Below are positions 48,573 to 60,363 of a DNA stretch of 64,000 nucleotides, in pieces. Source of the DNA: Corella eumyota (taxonomy: Eukaryota > Chordata > Ascidiacea > Phlebobranchia > Corellidae); NCBI GenBank assembly GCA_963082875.1, contig OY720099.1:1488001-1552000 (forward strand), in the 5' to 3' direction. A program made the translations under genes and the position numbers. The notes under the pieces are model-generated. The model saw only the letters and a list, made by a program, of their open reading frames with translations. It did not search any database and was not told where the DNA came from. The number at the start of each line of letters is the position of its first letter. Positions within the stretch are counted from its first letter, which is position 1.

Positions 48573-51188
48573 TTATTCAAAGTGAGTAAAGCCTCTGTAG
48601 AAGCGTGTTGTCTGCTCTTTTGGCTTGTAATCAAAGTCGTTAAGAAAAGCTTTAATTAAATCCTCGATCATGCTTTCTTCTCCTTCCATCATGTCTTCTT
48701 CCAGCCTATCCTGGGCTTCGTAATCGCTAATATCACGGAGTGTAAGAACATCACTGTTTTTGGCAGATTTAGCATCTTTAAATATGGGCACAAAATTCGG
48801 CTGTTGTACTTGGAAAAATATATCAAAGGATCCAATCTTGATGATGCCATTCGGATAATTCTTTAGCTTAAACACAAGGGTACGTTGTCTAATCTCGCTG
48901 TAGTAACGAACTTTCGCTTTTTGCTTTTCCATCTCAGCATCTAATTTGGCTAAGTTTGCATCTTTGCTGTTGTGTGTAGTTAGCATAACTGACACAGTTG
49001 ACATTTTTCCTTGTAGACATTTAACCAACTCGGTCCCAGTTGCCGAATTCTTCTTCTTGCAATTTAGCATCTTTATTTCATTTGGCAAAGTGGTATCATC
49101 CCTTTTACAAGCTACCAAGTCGGCTAAACTGCAAGCTGGGCGGGGGGAGAAGCTAGCGCAGTAAACCCTTGCAGCTAGTCGGGATAAAAGATATATTGGA
49201 GCATTCATTTGTTCTGGAATTGTAGAGAACACTTTGCTAACCGAGTTCTTTGATTCGAAATCTCCTGAACCAAATTCTTTTGCAATTTGAGAGTTACGAA
49301 AGGTTAAGTACTCAAAAGTAGGTGGAACAGCGCTTAAGGCTTCAGCTAATTCTTTCGTTGCAACTTCTACAATTTTGTCATTAGGAAGATCATCCATATA
49401 GCAAGGCAAAGTGCTTGCGGTTAAGAATTCAGTCGAAAACGAAGGGTCGTGAGGCAAGACCCCTGAATTCTCACCAAATACCAAAGTATTTGATGCAGAT
49501 TGAATTGTTTCTTTAATCGTACTCATTTCTTCTTCATCATCAGAAGACGGGAGACTCAAGTTCACTGAATCAAAACTAGGAAGAGTCTCATCCAAAGGAA
49601 ACCCAGAGTTATCTAAATCTGGAATTTCGAAGTTAACAGCCAGAGGGGCAAACAAGTTCGGAACTGGAACAAATGAGGCAATAGAGCTTGAAGCTACACG
49701 CGGCGTTGAAGTTAAGGCAAGACGAAAAGAATCTAAATTTAAACTTGGTAATTCTGGAACCAAGCGAGGGGAGACCAAAGCCGAACGGGGTGAACCCAAA
49801 ACCAGACGGGGTGAACCCAAGACCAAACGGGGTGAACCCAAGGCCAGACGGGAAGAGTCCAAAGTAAAACGGGGTGAACCCAAGACCAAACGGGGTGAAC
49901 CAATGCTGTCACGCGGGGTCAAATCCAAGCAAGGCGTGCCCAAAGGCACAGCCTCTGAAACCTCACGGGAAACGTCCAAAGGCATACGAGGCGATTCCAA
50001 AGCCAAACGTGGGGTCAAATCTAAACAAGAAGAGCCCAAAACCAGAGTAGAAACATCCAAAGCCTTAACCGAGTCAAAAGTATATCGAGGAGTGCCAAGA
50101 GCCAAGCGTGGAGTAATTAAAGCTAAACGTGCTGAGTCCAAAGTGAAACGGGGCGACTGCTCTTGAGAATTACCGAAATAACCATCAAGACCCGAAACTT
50201 TGTTCAACACAGCTTCACCAACAGGTAAACAAGCGGCATCTTCAGAATCAAGGACTTTACGCGGAGAAATCAGAGCTAAACGTGAAGAGTCCAAAGCAAA
50301 ACGGGGCGACTGCTCCTGAGAATTACCTAAGTAACCATCAAGACCCGAAGCTTTGTTCAACACGCCTTCGCTAACTGATCCACGAACGGTATCTTCTTCA
50401 TCCTCGGTCAATCCTGACAAATCCAACTTAGGAAGAATTATTATTTCTGGGCGGCACTCTGGAATTGGTTTGATATCAACAATATGGAAGGTGGAAGTTT
50501 CGAAACAAGCCTTTCTTGGTTTCTTGGCCTTTCCATCAAATTTTACCTTGAAAATAAAATAAATTTATTATTTTTAAGCGCTTTTTTTAATAAACTTTCA
50601 TATGTAATTAATAAAAATACAGTTTTTACATTATTTAATGATAAATTATGTTGTTTTTAAGCTTTTTAAAAATATCAACTTACCGGTTTCAAAACCTTAG
50701 GCTTGGAGATTCTCACGAAGAAAAATCTTCGAACAAACTTCGATTGGGCAATTCTATAACAAAAAATATTTAATTAAATACTAAGTTATTTATAAAATAT
50801 TTACCATATTTTATATCTAACAGCACACCGTTGCCCAATTTTAATCAATTTATGAGCGACCTTATGTTATATTTTAAGAGTGTTTATGATATGAGCTAAT
50901 AAAAAAGTTTAAAAAATATAAAACTGACCTCCAAAGAGAGATTCCCAAAACAGCAATCAGTAGTTGAATTTCTAACACTAGAAACACAGCGTTGATAAAC
51001 AACTCCTGATAATCCACTTTAGGAGCAGGCGGCTCCGACCTAAAAGTCGTCGAAAAATAAGCATACGATGTATCCTTGAAGCATTCAAACGACTGGCAGT
51101 CAAAAAAACTCAATGGTTTCTCTTCTTTTTTCCATCCAAAAAACTCTTTCAGCAAGCTGAACTGGTTTGCAAGTAACATGGAATCCAT
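48573..51188 (-). CDS. Unrecognised single-pass membrane protein with [ST]PR repeat region
   Basis: Exons 51188-50929, 50753-50684 and 50546-48573 give 767 aa with closed phases. I do not recognise the family. Seen: an N-terminal ~60 aa with four Phe-rich, Cys-containing stretches; one strong membrane segment at about 63-85 (LFINAVFLVLEIQLLIAVLG) followed by a basic stretch (FVRRFFFVRISKPK); then a repetitive region at about 165-390. The repeats contain 15 SPR or TPR triplets, mostly in L-x-x-[ST]PR-x-x-L register (for example LVLGSPRLVLGSPRLVLG), preceded by two copies of a ~30-aa unit with VLNK.SGLDGY.GNSQEQSPRF. A third part (about 390-767) is non-repetitive, rich in acidic residues, and ends RFYRGFTHFE. 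By the positive-inside rule the long part should face the cytosol or nucleoplasm. Proline-directed kinase control is inferred from [ST]P sites. A CRE-like TGACGTCA lies 148 bp upstream of the ATG. Confidence 0.8.
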
Positions 51189-51335
51189 GGTTCTTTACAA
51201 AATAACTATTTGCAGGTTGACAACGTCAAATAGCAACTATTATACCAACAGCGAAAAACGCAAGCGCTTTCCACAATGCAGATAAAATAATGAGGACAAA
51301 AAATCAGGAAAAAATTTACTTAACTTTTTGTTCTA

Positions 51336-51343
51336 TGACGTCA
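51336..51343. promoter_or_regulatory. CRE-like palindrome in a divergent promoter
   Basis: TGACGTCA at 51336-51343, about 150 bp upstream of the minus-strand membrane-protein gene and 740 bp from the plus-strand LU-CCP-vWA gene. Confidence 0.35.
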
Positions 51344-52081
51344 CAGCGCGATGGATCTAACAATGGAAAAAATATTAAAAATACAAAATTTTAATTTTTA
51401 GGGGAATAAAATGTATTTAATTTTAGGTTTATTTTTATATTAGCTTAATATTTTTAATATTTACACTATTTTAATATACTGTATTTGCAATTTTTAGTGG
51501 AGGCTATAAATTAAAGGACATATAACCCGATGTACAATAACTTTAACTATAGCCTATAGACAAAACATCATCAAAACTTACTTAAACATAAAAAATAAAT
51601 AAATAAAAAGATGTTCTAAACACCCTTACTTTATTGAATGTAGACGCTGTACTATATAGCATATAGTTATAATTAATTCTTAGAATCTATTAGTATACAT
51701 AAACTAAAAAAGAAAATGCTAAATTTGAGAATACAACTTAAAAATCAAGCTAAAGAAATTTGTTTAAAGATAGATAACAAACAATATAAATGTTTATGTA
51801 ATATAAAAATGTATATGTATACAGTCAATGTCAAAACATAATTGTTTACTAACCAAAAGTAATAAATAAACGCGTACAATTATGTTAATGTTTCGAAGAA
51901 AAACTTGTGTACTTTACAGCATTATATGACCTTTTAACCATAATAAAAAAACCGATAATTGAATGATTGACAGCTACTATAACAAAAATACTTTAAAACT
52001 AGTATATAAAGAATAAAGCTTGTATAAAATTGCTTAGTTTTAGACTGAAGGTATTTTAGTAGTACAAAAAGTTAATGCAAA
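51344..52081. other. Intergenic between divergent genes
   Basis: AT-rich spacer between the minus-strand membrane gene and the plus-strand secreted gene; no exon or repeat recognised. Confidence 0.5.
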
Positions 52082-54904
52082 ATGCGATTCAGTTTTTTTT
52101 CGTTTGCTTGTCTTATTTCAACTGCAGCAGGTAAACTTAAGATTAATTAGTTTAAATATAAGTTTAACTTAGCGTAATAATAAAAAAATTAATTATTAAT
52201 ATAGTTTAACATTATTAATTCAAACAGTACCCTAAATTTATCCCCAAATTTTGAAGACATTTTTTGAAAGAATACATATAAACTTATTCATGCATAATTA
52301 TATTGTGTTATTACAATAGTTATATTTAAATTTAATATATTTTTTAGCTTTACAATGTTGGCATTGCGAGAACGCAGTCGATATGGACCAATGCTCAAAA
52401 GAGGGGAATTTGAAAACTTGCTCCTCAACTGACGTAAAAAAATAAAAAACTTTTAAAACAATTTTTTAATCCAAAAATGTTAATGTAATAACAAATTAAA
52501 TTTTACATTAGAATGTCTGCTCTACAGCTGTGCGCAGAGAGAATGGTTTGACGATGATTTTTAAAAGATGTAAACAAGAAAAAGCTTGCGAGAATAATAT
52601 GATGCAGGTAAACTAAAAAGTACCTAAATTCAAATAAATTAATTAGAAAATAACGCACAAACTAGTATATAGAAATCCTTAAACTCTAACATCTATTTTA
52701 CTTTAATAACATCCCACAGGAAACGTAAGACTGGGTCGTAGTAACAAAATGTTACTTTATGTTTAGGCCGTAAAGTCGACCTTTCCGCATAGGGGATAAA
52801 AATATATAAAAAATAGATAAAGAAATAATATTTTTTTATTTAATCTTTTTTTAATAGAATACTAAATCGGATTATGGAACAACCCAGTGTAACAACGATA
52901 TCGATGCACACAGTATGTGTACATGTTGTTGTGCCTATGATGGATGCAATAGTGGTTTAGAGATGTGCGGTACGTAGCCTTTGAAGTTAAAGGGTTTGAT
53001 TAAGGGTATTTCTATAGTTATAAAGTGCGCAAAAATATCCTGAATACGGTTAAAAATTTGCTCTTTTTTTGGCAATATTTTCTTCAAACTAAAAAAACAA
53101 ATAGTACAAAAACCAAAACTTATTTTAAAAATAATAAAAGTCTTAATAAACCCCTGTTATTATGACCATCATAGGACCCTCTATGCCGAGTTGTCCTATA
53201 ATACCACCAAGTATCCCTCACGGGCAGGTTGAATGTACAAACGGCAATGATATATCTTCTGTATGCGAGGTGAAATGCACTGAAGAAAACTACCAAGTTG
53301 CTCCGGTAGAAAGTGATTCGATTTTACAATGTGGTGATACTGGATCGTGGGATAAATCAGTCCCTTGCTGCTCTTGTAAGATATAATTTATTTAGAACCC
53401 TTTATTTTAAATTTTTTGAAGCTTTAAATTGGCAAAATATCAAACTTTCTTTCTAAATTTAGTTTATTTTATCGAATTTATTAACTGATTTTTTTGCTTA
53501 ATTTACCTATCCTTGAAACGGTAAATTTTATTTAAGTTAAAACTTAAAAATTTTTATTAAGTTAAAACTTAACAAACTTCTAAATTTAATTTTAAATATT
53601 TAGCCAACAATACAACTTTGTTTTTTTAGTGCCCTGCCCTCCTTATGCTTTGTTCGACCAGATTGCAATATACCATGCATCCAATAACGATACTTATCAA
53701 ATTATGCAGCAAATATCAAGGACAGCCTACGAGTGAGCCCTTAATTAGACATTTACTAATGCATCGTCGATAATACTACAAAAAAGCAACACTTTCTTTT
53801 AAAAAAATGACTTTTTTCTCTTTATCTTTTTTTTCCTGTACAAAAGTTGACCAAACACTAGTTTCGTTATTTTCCAGCAATATTTTCTTGTTGTTTTATC
53901 ATTATTTTTAACGCATTTTTACGTAATTTTAGAGACTTAGATGTCTCAGCAACTGATGGTACAATGTACGCCAAGATTGGATTCAGCGGAGATGTTCATT
54001 TGTCTCACTACGATTCCTTTCAAGATGTACTCGACCTCAAGTTTGAGTATAATGTTCCTCTTGTTAACACTGGTAAGTTTACGTTTGCTTACATTGGATA
54101 ACATAAACAAAAAACAGCAAAAACTACTTTTAACATAACTGGTATCACGCCGAAACCGGTTCATTGCCCGTCCAGTATCGGTTTCGAGTCGCAAGTGCCA
54201 CTTTTTAGGCATCAATCTATGGTTAATACGTGTCCCTAATATCCTGAAAGCAATTTTATTCGGAAACTTTTAAATATTAACTTTTAACACTTTTCTTTTA
54301 CAGAGGACGGCTTGGTCAATATCGGCAACGCATTAACGTGGACCATCGAAAACATGTTTTTACCTGGCAGTGGAGATCGACCGAGAGTCCGAGATGTTTT
54401 GATTCTAGCGACCGATAAGTCGTCCGATGATGACGTCACAGAGCCTATTAAAGCATGGAGAGAAAGAGGGGCATTGGTAGGTGTTATACCAGCGATTGTC
54501 AGTTTCATACCCAGTTAAAATCTATTTATAATAGAGCTTAGTAGACAATAGATTTATTTATATCCAATTTATAACCCCTGTAAATGTGGTGTACAAGTGA
54601 ATTTTGTTGGCAAATAGCTGAAAGTTTCGACCATATTACAGCAATTAAAATGCCGACTGTAGGGCAGGCTATTAACTAGTATTTACAATAAAACTTGTTT
54701 TATGTTAAGGTTTATGTAATGTCGTTCCCCGATGCCAACGGAGTTTATCCTGACGAGGAACAAATGTTAGAGATTGCAGGAGAGAGAGATCATTTGTTCA
54801 TTTACAAGGGAAGTTTGAAGGAGGCTGCTGCGAGTCTATTCAACGAATCAATCTCCCATATTTGCGGGAATATCTGCAACCACGTTTTGCATGATCATGA
54901 ATAA
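52082..54904 (+). CDS. Secreted LU (three-finger)-CCP-vWA fusion protein
   Basis: Nine exons: 52082-52130, 52348-52433, 52512-52607, 52858-52969, 53175-53375, 53630-53732, 53933-54072, 54304-54476 and 54710-54904; 384 aa with closed phases. Order: signal peptide (MRFSFFSFACLISTAAA); LU/Ly6-uPAR domain at about 18-108 (LQCWHCENAV start, Cys-rich, ending CCCAYDGCN); one CCP/sushi domain at about 121-181 (C..IPHGQVEC...VCEVKC...LQCGDTGSWDKSVPCC); then a von Willebrand A-like domain at about 185-375 (MYAKIGFSGDV, NIGNALTWTIENMF, RVRDVLILATDKSSDDDV, WRERGALVYVMSF). The vWA MIDAS looks degenerate: the usual DxSxS is replaced by IYHASNND and the Thr loop by VNIG; only the last Asp (ATDK) is kept. 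No membrane segment or GPI tail is seen. Domain make-up suggests an extracellular recognition or adhesion role, perhaps immune; that is inference. The stop overlaps AATAAA. Confidence 0.85.
52706..52806 (+). mobile_element. SINE fragment (3' part)
   Basis: GTAAGACTGGGTCGTAGTAA, GTTACTTTATGTTTAGGCCG and CCTTTCCGCATAGGGGATAA match the 3' body of the SINE at 41.8 kb. It lies in an intron of the LU-CCP-vWA gene. Confidence 0.8.
54528..54682 (+). repeat. Copy of a ~150-bp dispersed repeat
   Basis: TAGAGCTTAGTAGACAATAG, TATCCAATTTATAACCCC, GTGGTGTACAAGTGAATTTT, CGACCATATTACAGCAATTA and GCCGACTGTAGGGCAGGC; order shared with copies at 45275, 62168 and 63375. Last intron of the LU-CCP-vWA gene. Confidence 0.6.
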
Positions 54905-54905
54905 A
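54900..54905 (+). terminator. Polyadenylation signal of the LU-CCP-vWA gene
   Basis: AATAAA overlapping the TAA stop codon at 54902-54904; implies a very short 3' UTR. Confidence 0.5.
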
Positions 54906-55887
54906 ATTAATGAAATGTTTTCCCAAATTGCTGATTTTGGTGTTTGACTCCCAACAGTTTTATTACTTTTGTATATTCAAAACCTATAACTTTTATAATG
55001 CATGAACTTGTATACCAAATATAACCCTGTATATATACTTTTTTATTTTTGTTTACTACCTACAAAAAAGTGAAAAGCGGTCTATTTTTTATACAGAGGA
55101 CAACTAGATATTTATCCTAAAGAAACTAAAACTAATTAAACTTTTGTAGCTACACTTTTCACTAAAAAGCAGGAAAAACTACAACAAATAAAAGTTGTTT
55201 CATTATTGCCCGTTCACACGACGTACGCAACGTAAGATTTTGCAACCATTTAAAATGGGTTGTTCACACGTACGGAAGTTTACGTAAGTTACGTAAGATT
55301 TCGTAATGTTTTGTAGCTGGAACGAAATTTACGCAAGATTTTGTAAGCGGTATACTTTTATTAGATATTTTTTATTAAAATTTTTAAAAAATCCCTTGAA
55401 CTTGTTAATTTACGTAACGGGGCCTTTAAGCATTATTTAATTAACTTTTCTTCTCTGTTAAACTAACAAAATTGCAAACTTTCTTGGGTTTATTTTCCAC
55501 ACAGTTTTTCATTTTTACATCGCAAACATTTTGGAACACAATTCGGTCAAGACTCCAATTGATTGTAGAACGTCGAAAACAAGGTGTTTAAATTAGAAGA
55601 ATGTTGAACTAAGTAAGGGAGGCGACAAACAGTACCAGAACCCCATTTAATAACCAACTAAAGAAGCTAGAACCGTCTTATGACAGAATGCAACTTAAAA
55701 ATAACAACTACAAAAAGCTTACGAATAAAAATAATAATACAGCGATAGCAAAATTTTCGTTCCTCTTTATACCGAAATACAAATAAAACCAGAGTCGGAT
55801 AAAATAGAGAGGTTGCCATGCTGGAGAAAGCAAATAAAAATGGTCAGTTGGGTTCGGTCCCAGAGTTTTAAAATTTAATTAAAATAT
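54906..55887. other. Intergenic with an ACGTAAG-rich element
   Basis: No exon. At about 55205-55345 the motif ACGTAAG/ACGCAAG recurs and GTTCACACG appears twice, together with CAACC..GGTTG complementarity; it looks like a short mobile element or repeat, not a gene. Confidence 0.5.
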
Positions 55888-58800
55888 TTATGCCGTCGGG
55901 AGAGTTGGAAATTCGTTCTCGTTTAGAACATAAGGAGTTTGTCCCTGTGAAAATAAAGTTAAAAAATTTAACCCAATTTACATACAGAAAACTGATTTTT
56001 AATAACAACACAATAACATTAAATAAACTTATAAAAAATTTAAATTATTAAAAAAAAGTTAAATAATTTAAGTGATGGACTTACTTTGCGGCCTCCACCG
56101 ACATTTTGTCTTCCATCTTCACGGCGACCACCCCTGCCACTCCCTCTACCTCGACCCCCACGACCTCTACCGCCCCCTCTTCCCCCTCCACCTCTCTGTG
56201 GAAGATCAGTGAAGCAAATATTCACATCAACAAGAGACTTGGCCTGTGCACGACGAGGCATATCCTAAAAAACATAAAATTTAAAAAAATTGTCTAAGTG
56301 CAAAGGATCTAATATACAAACAAATACAAATTAAGGACACTTTTTAAACTTGCAACACATTAAAAATAATTAGATAATAGCCAGAAGGCAATGTAGTTAA
56401 ACAACAAAATATGTGTATGAGTATCACGCCACTAAAACTAATATTTATGTTGTCGTAAAATAAAGTTAAAGTAGTTCTAATATAACAATATCTATTCAAG
56501 GTAACTTACATCATGTGCTGCAGTTGTTGAATCTTGAGTTTTGATCGAAGTTGATTTTAAAACTTTCATGTTTCCCCACTTCTCGTTATCCTCACCTGAA
56601 ATATATTCAACAGTTATTTTCAAAATGTAAACTTGATAAAAAAAAATTTTACAAAAATAAAAAGTGCATAAACAACAAAGCAAACTATTTCCTTCAAGAT
56701 AGGTAAACAAGAAAAAAAGTGATCGATTTTGATTACAAAAAATAAAGGTTTATTTACATCAGAACACTACATCTACATTTATTGGTGATTATTGTATCCT
56801 TTATAAGCAATTATTAATTAAGCGTTGCAACTAATTACAACAATGAAAAAAATAAAAAACAATTTACTAATAAAACTAAAAATATTATCTAATGCAACTA
56901 GAAATATAAGATATAAAAAAACTATTTTCGTTTACCTTCCCCAGCTCTCCTGATGTTGAATTCTTGTTTCTTCTCAGCTACTTGTTTCGCTTTCCACTCA
57001 TCCAACGTCATCTCAACCTCCTCCTCTTCCTCCTCTGCTGGTTTCTCTGCATCAGCATTTTCACCTTTCTCCTCCTTATCCCTGGGAAAGACAAATTAGG
57101 TTTAAAAAAATTAAATTTTTCGTAATTAAAAATTTTAAAAATAATTAAATAAAAGTTAATGTATGAAAGTTTAATTTTAAATAATATATTAATCAACGTA
57201 TCAGGTGAAAAAAGTTAGTTAAATCACAAAGTTTTGAGAGTGCTAAAATTTAAATTTGATTTTAGTATAAAAATTCTGTCAACTGTTAAACAATTGGGAA
57301 TTTGATTTACTTTTTGTCGCCATCTTTTTGGTTTTCCTTGTCAGCGTTCTCATTCCATGTTGGGACCTCTCCTGAACTTAAATTTAATTCACTTTCTTCT
57401 ATCTCACTTCTATTAAAAAATTAAGTTTAATTTGTAAAATATGTAATGTGTTGACTGTAGTTTGTATATAGGTAAGGTTATGTCAATAATTTAAGTTGTA
57501 GAAAAACCAGAAAAGTTGTTTTTAAATTAAGATATCAGACAGCAGAAAAATTACTTTAAACAAGGTTTTGGTACAGGAAGTAGAGCAATATTAAATACTA
57601 TACACAATAGATTATTTATTAAACTTTAGATAGATCGATTACCGTTATATTATATACATCAAAAAAATCAAAACAGTACTTTGCAAAAATCTTCAAAAAA
57701 AAAAAAATTCAAAAAACCTTTATTAACATGGCAGCATGGTGTAGTGGTCAAAACACTTGGCCTCACTACATAAGGTCCTAAGTTCAATCCCAATGGCATC
57801 TCGAGACAGTGTTAAGATAAAAAATGTAACTACCTTTTAACATCAACGATAAATATAATAAAATATTTTTTAAAACATTTAAACTTACTGCCCGGGTGTT
57901 CCCCAATTTCTTGACCCCCCACCATCTCTTTTATCGTGAGCTTTTACCCCCGATCTATCACTCCCACTTCTTCGATCAAACTCTCGCTTGCCCCGGTCAT
58001 CACGACCCCCGTCATTCCTGTTACCACGGTAACGGCCCCTTTCACTCCCTGACCCACCTCGGTAGCCCCCTCTCGATCCTCGAAATCTTTCGTACCTTAA
58101 AAAAAAAATTTAAACATTTTTAACCAAGATAGTTTTTTTAAATGTATTTACAGGATTTTAAATCTACAGTTTTCAGTAGTTTTGTGGTGCAAAAAAGAGA
58201 ATTTTACCTAAAGTTTTACACAGTTTTAATGTACAACATGCTAGTCATATTTTTAATAACATATCTTGCGGTGAAACCGAAAAAAATTACATCATCCTTA
58301 CTTGCCAGAATTTTAGATTTTATTTAAAATGTATAAATATATACATTTAAAAAAACAAAATTTTAACATATTACAACACTATAACAGCATGTCTAAACAG
58401 ATATTGATTGCATACTTTTAATGATTCATTATTTAAATTAAATCATCCAAATGACAAACATGTCAATATATATTTAAATAAAAATTATAAACTTTATAGA
58501 ATATCATTTACCTCTCTGGTCGTTTACCAGCCTCCCCACCTCCTTGTTGTTGAACTGATTTCTCTCTGTTCTCCGTGAATTGATCTCCATCGCCACCTCG
58601 TGGTTGTCGCTCACGTCGAGGGTTGTTCTGGCGTCGTGGGGGGCGTCGGTTCTCATCACCCACCTTGTCTCCAAAGTTAACCCTTCTTTCACGAGGGGCT
58701 TTCCCTGAGTCATTTTTGTTCGCTTTCTCAGCAACATCTAAATTAAATAAAAGTTGTTTTTATTTAAAATTATAAATTATTAAAAATCGAACTAATTAAA

Positions 58801-59664
58801 ATGTTTTGATAAATAATATAATACAATTTTTTTGAGCTTTTTATATATATATATTTATATTCTTGAAGTAAATTATACATTTATATCATTATCAGTCTTA
58901 AATTGTTAACAGTCTTCGTATTATATTGTGTGTAATGTGATATTGTTCAACAATTTCATTAGTTTGATATCTGTAACATAATTCTTAATTGTTCTAACAG
59001 TAAACTTAAATAACAACCAAAAAATATTTAAAATCTCATAATTTGTAATAAAGTGAATCTTTTAAAATTTAAAGACTCCAAAATTATTATATAATTGTTA
59101 AATAAAAAAGACACAATCTGACAATGAAAAATTAAACATTGTAATAATTAAGAAAAAAATACCAATGGTAATTTAAAAGCAACAAAAAATTTAACAAGCC
59201 CTTAGCAAATAAACATTTGTTCGCAAAAATCAATTTTTCATTTTAAACTCTCTGCAATCTGGCAATCAATCAACAGCTGTTGTTTTGATCAATTTTAATA
59301 ACAACAGTTTGGATTAAAAACACAAAGAAATAAACAAATAACTGATTAGGTTTCAAAATGTTACAAATTCAAATTAAAAAAAAATATATTTACCATTGCT
59401 TTCTTTTTTGTTCGGTTTATTTGCGTCTTTATTTTCCTTAAATTGTTGTACTCCTTTTTTGTTGGCTTTCTTCGCTTGCTGCAATTTTTGCTTTTTCTTT
59501 AACTCCTTCTCGATTTGATTTTGCTCCTCCAGACGTTTCAGCTGCTCTAACGGATCAACATCTTCGACCGAGTCCGACTCGTCGTCGCTCTTCTCTTGGA
59601 CTTTATAACCAAGGTCAAAACGGTTACTGACATTGACACTATACGCGTCCTGAATTGCGGGCAT
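55888..59664 (-). CDS. SERBP1: SERBP1/HABP4-family ribosome- and mRNA-binding protein
   Basis: Eight exons: 59664-59394, 58737-58512, 58095-57889, 57406-57311, 57081-56936, 56595-56510, 56264-56085 and 55944-55888; 422 aa with closed phases. Matches to the human protein in order: N-terminal TNRFD-like [11 protein letters not shown]; basic N-rich linker; RGG-rich block ([20 protein letters not shown]); [28 protein letters not shown]; acidic stretch; [37 protein letters not shown]-terminal RGG box; and terminal NEFPTLPTA. In the 57311-57406 exon I chose the AAG|TGAG acceptor because the TAG four bases upstream would bring a stop into frame. SERBP1 binds mRNA and clamps inactive 80S ribosomes (established knowledge). 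Confidence 0.93.
57722..57812 (+). mobile_element. SINE head fragment (tRNA-related part)
   Basis: GGCAGCATGGTGTAGTGGTC (A box) and GGTCCTAAGTTCAATCCCAA (B box), then CTCGAGACAGTGTTAAGATA; the middle of the body is missing. In a SERBP1 intron. Confidence 0.8.
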
Positions 59665-60363
59665 TTTGGTATTTTGGATTCGCAGATGCCGGCAGATAAA
59701 GAAAACACTCTCTTCTAAAACGTGACAGTCTTTAAGAATTGCAAAATCAATTTTAGAAAAATAACTAAACCAGCCGCACGTTTGGATCAGTGTTTCCAAA
59801 AAATATTTTCAATGTTTTTAAGTGGTGGCGCTATTTAATTTAAATATTACAAATACATTTTTTACAAGAATTTTCTAGAAAAAAATTAAATTGTTTTTTA
59901 ATAGGTTTTATTTTATTACTATTTACTACATTTTTATATAAATATATTTTAAATTCTTTTTTTGTATTTTTATTTAGAACGAGTCATTTTATAACCAATA
60001 CTGTATTGTATTTAACAACTACTATTTATATTAGATCTAAAGGTTATTAATTTTAACAAATTCTACTAATTCCAAAATTGGCAAATTAGTTAAAAACTTT
60101 AAAATCTGTTTTAAATAATTAAAAAAATACAATTTTCTCTTGAAAGCTGAAATACATTTTATAAGATAGATGTTAAAATGAACCCCTGGTTTCTTACAGT
60201 AAACTATAGCAATACATTTTGAGATAAATAACTAAAACCAAATTTCTTTGTAGGTTTTTCTATAAATCACATATAGTCTGCAAAGCAAAAACCTCTTGCA
60301 CATAAAAAAAGTTCTATACAAAGACTTTTATTTAGACCCATAATAGTAGAAAAAACACCAAAA
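59665..60363. other. Intergenic between NOP14 and SERBP1
   Basis: The GC-richer stretch next to 59665-59800 is the likely SERBP1 5' UTR and promoter (the frame continues open to an earlier ATG at 59799, but the family start is MPAIQ at 59664). The rest is AT-rich with no exon. Confidence 0.55.

Noticed and set aside
49903-50166. Lys/Arg-rich plus-strand frame with GVKSKQ repeats
   Set aside because: Antisense shadow of the [ST]PR repeat region of the minus-strand membrane protein.
56086-56297. Proline-rich plus-strand frames
   Set aside because: They are antisense shadows of the SERBP1 RGG-box exon.
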